This document shows, piece by piece, positions 60,366-64,000 of a stretch of DNA of 64,000 nt (positions are counted from its first letter, which is position 1; each line of letters starts with the position of its first letter). The DNA is taken from assembly GCF_009711135.1 (NCBI RefSeq), contig NZ_WMIC01000012.1:62001-126000 (forward strand). Direction: 5' to 3'. The position numbers and the translations under genes were made by a program. The notes beneath the pieces were generated by a model, which saw nothing but the letters and a program-made list of their open reading frames with translations, was not told the DNA's origin and made no database searches. Source of the DNA: Flavobacterium sp. LC2016-01 (lineage in GTDB: Bacteria > Bacteroidota > Bacteroidia > Flavobacteriales > Flavobacteriaceae).

Positions 60366-61698
60366 CAAAGAATTTATCCAACAACTAGAGGAACATATCG
60401 TTAAGAAAAATGACAACGAACTTGAAATTTTACTTAATGATCTTCACCATGCTGATATCGCTGAAATCCTTGATGAATTGGATTTTGACGAAGCTACCTA
60501 TATTTTTAAGGTTTTAGATAGTGATAAAACAGCCGAAATTCTTCTTGAATTAGAAGATGATCTGCGTGAAAATATCTTAAGCCGACTTTCACCAAAAGAA
60601 ATTGCTGAAGAGCTCGATGAGCTTGAAACAAATGATGCCGCCGATATTATCGCTGAGCTTTCGCAGGAAATCAAAGCAGAAGTTATCTCGGAGCTGCTCG
60701 ATGTTGAACACGCAAAAGATATTGTCGAATTATTACGCTATGATGAAAACACGGCGGGTGGTTTGATGGGAAAAGAGCTTGTGAAAGTCAACGAAAACTG
60801 GAACGTATTGACTTGTGTAAAAGAAATGCGAATTCAGGCAGAAAACGTTTCCCGAGTACATTCGATCTATGTTGTTGATGATGAAAACCGTTTAAAAGGA
60901 AGATTATCTCTTAAAGATTTACTGACGACTTCTACCAAAACTCAAATTGGGGATATTTATATTCGAAAACTAAATTTTGTAAACGTCGATACAGAAGATG
61001 TTGAGGTAGCGCGTATCATGCAGAAATACGATTTGGAAGCTATTCCGGTTGTAGATGAATTGGGCCGTCTGGTTGGCAGAATTACAATCGATGATATCGT
61101 AGATGTGATCAAGGATGAAGCCGATAAAGATTACCAGTTAGCAGCGGGTATTACCCAGGACATTGAAAGTAATGACAGTGTGCTGGAATTGACAAAAGCA
61201 CGTTTGCCTTGGCTTTTAATTGGAATGGTAATCGAAATTGTTGCTTCTTTCGTGTTGAAAGATAACGAAAGCGCTTTTCAAAAATATTCTACCTTAATTA
61301 TTTTTGTGCCTTTATTATCAGCAACGGCTGGAAATATTGGTGTTCAGGCTTCGGCAATCGTAGTTCAGGGTTTGGCAAATGGAACTCTGAAGGAATTCAG
61401 CCGTAGTTATTTCAGTAAAGAACTTACGGTTTCAATGATTTCAGGAAGTATTATTTCGTTTCTTTTGCTTGGATATCATTCTCTTATGTATGGACAATAT
61501 TTAGTAGGTGTGGCTATTTCAATTTCGATGATTGTTGTGATTTTGTTTGCAGCAACTTTAGGAACTTTGGTACCACTTTTTCTTCATAAAAATAAAATTG
61601 ATCCTGCAATTGCAACAGGTCCGTTTATTACGACAACTAATGATGTATTTGGAATTATGCTCTATTTTGGTGTAGCTAAAATGATTCTTGGGTTTTAG
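60349..61698 (+). CDS. mgtE: Magnesium transporter MgtE
   Basis: Inner-membrane Mg2+ channel/transporter, 449 residues. The N-domain (about 1-130), two CBS domains (about 140-260) and five TM segments follow the standard layout; the TM signature PLLSATAGNIGVQASAIVVQG is split here by my length limit but present. Acidic N-domain residues would bind Mg2+. Start lies inside the rsmA gene, so the two are translationally linked. Confidence 0.94.
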   Translation: MEFKVSKEFIQQLEEHIVKKNDNELEILLNDLHHADIAEILDELDFDEATYIFKVLDSDKTAEILLELEDDLRENILSRLSPKEIAEELDELETNDAADIIAELSQEIKAEVISELLDVEHAKDIVELLRYDENTAGGLMGKELVKVNENWNVLTCVKEMRIQAENVSRVHSIYVVDDENRLKGRLSLKDLLTTSTKTQIGDIYIRKLNFVNVDTEDVEVARIMQKYDLEAIPVVDELGRLVGRITIDDIVDVIKDEADKDYQLAAGITQDIESNDSVLELTKARLPWLLIGMVIEIVASFVLKDNESAFQKYSTLIIFVPLLSATAGNIGVQASAIVVQGLANGTLKEFSRSYFSKELTVSMISGSIISFLLLGYHSLMYGQYLVGVAISISMIVVILFAATLGTLVPLFLHKNKIDPAIATGPFITTTNDVFGIMLYFGVAKMILGF

Positions 61699-61811
61699 AT
61701 TTTTGGCACAAATTAATAGATTGCAGTGATTTAAAATCTTTAAATTCTATGTAATTTGCAATCTGAAGAATTAGATGATAATCAGCTAGAAATAAATTAA
61801 AACCAAGCAAA

Positions 61812-62597
61812 ATGAAAGTACACATTATTGGAGGAGGAAACCTTGGCGTTTCTATTGCCTTGGGAATTGCTAAATTTTCGAAAAACAATCAAGTTACAGT
61901 TACGAGAAGAAACATTGCCAGTATTCAATACTTATCTGAATACGGAATTACAGTGTCTAACGATAATAAACACAATATTCAGGAAGCTGATGTTGTGATT
62001 TTGACTATAAAACCTTATCAAGTTGATACGGTTTTGGCTGAAATTTTGCCCGTTATCAAAGACAAAACAATCGCTTCGGCAGTAAGTGGATTGTCTTTGG
62101 ATATGCTTCAGTCAAAAACAAATAACGAATATCCGGTTGTTCGCATTATGCCAAATATTGCAGCGCAGTTTGGAGAATCGGCAACTTGTATTTCTTTTCC
62201 AGAAACAGATCGTGAAGAAGCTATGCCAATTGTGGATTTATTTCAGGATTTAGGAACTGCTCCTATTATTGACGAAAAATTAATGGATGCAGCAACTGTT
62301 TTAGGCGCTTGCGGAACAGCATATGCATTACGTTATATCCGCGCTTCTATGCAGGCCGGAATCGAAATAGGATTTGATTCTAGCACAGCTTTGGCAATAG
62401 CGGCACAAACAGCAAAAGGAGCTGCAAAAATGTTATTAGAGGAAAAAGTGCACCCAGAACAATTAATCGACCGTGTAACAACGCCTCAAGGCTGTACAAT
62501 TGTTGGTTTAAATGAAATGGAGCACAACGGTTTCAGTTCGTCATTGATAAAAGGAATCAAGACTTCTTTGAAACAGATAAAAGGTTTGTTGAAGTAA
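61812..62597 (+). CDS. proC: Pyrroline-5-carboxylate reductase
   Basis: Last step of proline synthesis, NAD(P)H-dependent; cytoplasmic. It has 261 residues. HIIGGGNLGVSIALGI is the nucleotide-binding loop; VRIMPNIAAQFGES and the C-terminal VTTPQGCTIVGLNEME are family signatures. Full length. A bidirectional hairpin follows. Confidence 0.94.
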   Translation: MKVHIIGGGNLGVSIALGIAKFSKNNQVTVTRRNIASIQYLSEYGITVSNDNKHNIQEADVVILTIKPYQVDTVLAEILPVIKDKTIASAVSGLSLDMLQSKTNNEYPVVRIMPNIAAQFGESATCISFPETDREEAMPIVDLFQDLGTAPIIDEKLMDAATVLGACGTAYALRYIRASMQAGIEIGFDSSTALAIAAQTAKGAAKMLLEEKVHPEQLIDRVTTPQGCTIVGLNEMEHNGFSSSLIKGIKTSLKQIKGLLK

Positions 62598-62619
62598 AAA
62601 ATATTAATATTCAATATTT

Positions 62620-62668
62620 AAATTCCAAATTCCAATTTTTTAGTTGGAGTTTGGAATTTTTTATTTTT
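62620..62668. terminator. Bidirectional hairpin, AAATTCCAAATTCC repeat type
   Basis: AAATTCCAAATTCCAA pairs with TTGGAGTTTGGAATTT and is followed by T residues. It is a repeat-family word (also near 58374 and 49544) acting as a terminator between the convergent proC and cytochrome genes. Confidence 0.7.
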
Positions 62669-62673
62669 AGAAT

Positions 62674-63093
62674 TTAATAACGCGGGCTTGAACAATATTC
62701 TATTACTAAAGGCAGATTTTCTTTATTTATATAATCTTTAAACATTGTTCTGTGATAATCGATTCCTAATTTTTCAATTTTAGAACTGTCAATTTTGTGA
62801 TTTTTATCGATCATCCATTTTACAAAGACGTGTGAATCTAAGTTGCGAAGTGCTGGACCAGTGCTTCTGGCATCTAGTTTGTGGCAAGCAGCACAATTCG
62901 AATTGAAAATTTCTTTTCCTTTTTGTTGATTTTCTGTTAATTTAGGATTTTTCGTTCCACAAAAAGGAACAGAAATTCGACAATAAAAGGCAGGAAGTGG
63001 ATCTTCATATGTTGCTGCTTGATATAGTATAAAACCAGCTAGAACTATTATAATTGATATTGATAGAGTAAGTATTTGTCTTATTGTTTTCAT
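62674..63093 (-). CDS. Membrane-anchored cytochrome c
   Basis: A 139-residue protein (ATG at 63093, MKTIRQILTLSIS, preferred to a 17-codon extension). One N-terminal TM segment or uncleaved signal, then one haem-binding motif CAACH. A class I cytochrome c fold follows (GPALRNLDSHVFVKWM). Axial Met is probably in the later MFKDY or another Met. It is periplasmic, anchored to the inner membrane. The gene lies 13 nt after an ABM-like gene. Confidence 0.87.
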   Translation of the reverse strand: MKTIRQILTLSISIIIVLAGFILYQAATYEDPLPAFYCRISVPFCGTKNPKLTENQQKGKEIFNSNCAACHKLDARSTGPALRNLDSHVFVKWMIDKNHKIDSSKIEKLGIDYHRTMFKDYINKENLPLVIEYCSSPRY

Positions 63094-63106
63094 GATATCT
63101 TTTTGA

Positions 63107-63406
63107 TTAAGCAAATACCTCAAAATGTTCAACATGTTCTTCAAATTCTAAAAGAAATTGCTCATCTTCGGGATAATATTTTGCTTTTTCAAAATCTTCT
63201 CCAGCGAAATTCTTGATTACTTCCAGATTTTCCCAATATGTAATTAGTGTAAAACGGCCTTCGTTATTTTTGATATTTCTCAAAAAGGAAAGTTTCACAA
63301 ATCCCGTTGTTTTTTCATAATCGGGAATAGCAGTTGTGATCATAAATTCGGTGTAAACCTCATAATCTTCAAGTTTTGTTTTTCCGTGCCAGATTCTCGC
63401 GATCAT
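63107..63406 (-). CDS. Antibiotic biosynthesis monooxygenase (ABM)-like protein
   Basis: A 99-residue dimeric alpha-beta fold protein: MIARIWHGKTKLEDYEVYTEF and FTLITYWENLEVIKNFAGED look like ABM or heme-degrading-like small proteins. Substrate unknown. It is between nhaA (stop 10 nt upstream) and the cytochrome c gene, apparently one operon. Confidence 0.78.
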   Translation of the reverse strand: MIARIWHGKTKLEDYEVYTEFMITTAIPDYEKTTGFVKLSFLRNIKNNEGRFTLITYWENLEVIKNFAGEDFEKAKYYPEDEQFLLEFEEHVEHFEVFA

Positions 63407-63416
63407 GATTTTAGAG

Positions 63417-64000
63417 TTATTTTTTATTCAACGTATATTTTAAAAAGACGAATCCAAAGAATCCTGAAAGTAGCGAAGCAATTAAAATGGCTATCTTAGA
63501 AAAAACAATTGTTTCAGGATCTTTGAACGCTAAAATGGTAATGAAAATTGACATTGTAAAACCAATTCCGCCTAACATTCCTGCTCCTAAAAGATGCGGC
63601 CATTTTAAGCTTTTTGGCAACGCACATAAACCAGCTGTCACTCCAATCGAAGAAAAAAGAACAATTCCGAGAGGTTTTCCAATAACTAATCCGAGTATGA
63701 TTCCAAAGGTGTTAGGATGATTTAAACCTTCGTGCCAATCGTTCGCTATAGAAATACAAGTATTTGCAATAGCAAAAAGCGGTAATATGATAAAAGCAAC
63801 AGGTTTGTGTAAAAAATGCTGCAGTTTATACGATGATGAATTTTCGCTTCCATCTCCAAACGGAATTACAAAGGCCAATATAACGCCCGTAATAGTCGCA
63901 TGCACACCAGAATTCAGCATAAAATACCACATTACTATTCCGCCAATTAAATACGGAATGATATTGTTTACTTTCATTCTGTTCAGAATAAAAAGAAGAC
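63417..64000 (-). CDS. nhaA: Na+/H+ antiporter NhaA, C-terminal part (N-terminus beyond window)
   Basis: Inner-membrane antiporter. The frame is open through base 64000, and only about 194 codons are visible, so the N-terminal half is missing. The segment LIGGIVMWYFMLNSGVHATI and ILPLFAIANTCISI are NhaA hallmarks, as is the late GIGFTMSIFI. It is first in the minus-strand unit with ABM-like and cytochrome c genes. Confidence 0.9.
   Translation of the reverse strand, partial: LLFILNRMKVNNIIPYLIGGIVMWYFMLNSGVHATITGVILAFVIPFGDGSENSSSYKLQHFLHKPVAFIILPLFAIANTCISIANDWHEGLNHPNTFGIILGLVIGKPLGIVLFSSIGVTAGLCALPKSLKWPHLLGAGMLGGIGFTMSIFITILAFKDPETIVFSKIAILIASLLSGFFGFVFLKYTLNKK

Noticed and set aside
1..64000. 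CRISPR arrays, tRNA or rRNA genes
   Set aside because: Intergenic regions were read for regularly spaced direct repeats, cloverleaf acceptor/T-arm patterns and rRNA-like GC-rich blocks; none found. The word-like repeats are too short and irregular for CRISPR.

Overview
The window is chromosomal DNA from a low-GC Bacteroidota, almost certainly a Flavobacterium close to the F. johnsoniae type. The signs are the gliding gene gldH, many lipoproteins and exported proteins with Flavobacterium-style signal peptides, Bacteroidota promoters (TTTG, about 18-20 nt, TAnnTTTG), little Shine-Dalgarno signal, and the repeat-rich intergenic DNA usual in this genus. No rRNA, tRNA, CRISPR array, phage or transposase was found. 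Both ends cut a gene: an RND efflux permease on the left and NhaA on the right.

Layout. 1-2817 (minus): RND efflux permease and its membrane fusion lipoprotein. 3067-4029: class III-like PPK2. 4165-7124: trhO, trhP and a small ferredoxin, which bring both known tRNA U34 hydroxylation routes together; TrhO carries a C-terminal domain like that of TrhP. 7300-11419: ricT-like PSP1 gene, gldH and penicillin-binding protein 1A. 11817-13263: scoA and scoB. 13369-18800: small membrane and outer-membrane proteins, a phosphatase, DNA polymerase IV, a PAS protein and class I fumarase. 18873-26967: a minus-strand run with an SpmA-SpmB-like protein, an AlkZ-like glycosylase, a DEDDy exonuclease, Ogt, a Rossmann protein, GNAT and LysR, with a rhodanese divergent from LysR. 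27106-31802: a tight four-gene minus operon (GNAT-nitrilase fusion, Zn-ribbon protein, M28 peptidase, SRPBCC). 31975-42307: SSB, DUF2461, a Lys/Cys-rich microprotein, ferritin, OmpA and three paralogous exported proteins of unknown function, with CAT-like, HAD and EamA genes. 42439-44574: metG. 45024-54036: mostly small accessory genes (CDGSH, exported DinB-like, PhzF, YdeI, SMI1, PrcB-like, DMP19, patatin, lipocalin-like). 54306-62597: a housekeeping plus-strand run with serS, lgt, a TPR protein, DUF4286, a 61-aa ORF plus nucleotidyltransferase pair, rsmA, mgtE and proC. 62674-64000: cytochrome c, an ABM-like protein and NhaA.

The most striking biology is in two places. The first is the trhO-trhP-ferredoxin cassette: two mechanistically different enzyme systems for the same wobble-uridine modification, sharing a homologous accessory domain and joined to a likely electron donor. 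The second is the intergenic DNA. Families of word-like repeats recur at unrelated loci and are often arranged as nested inverted repeats (11513-11688, 24017-24180, 25010-25079, 44636-44940, 51096-51290). Some of these repeats sit in or next to promoters. A GC-rich segment at 50203-50290 looks like a structured RNA and may belong to the flavobacterial Flavo-1 class.

Starts were moved inward where the longest ORF begins with an implausible leader or TTG and a signal peptide or conserved N-terminus begins at an internal ATG. All family assignments come from reading motifs by eye; no database search was run.
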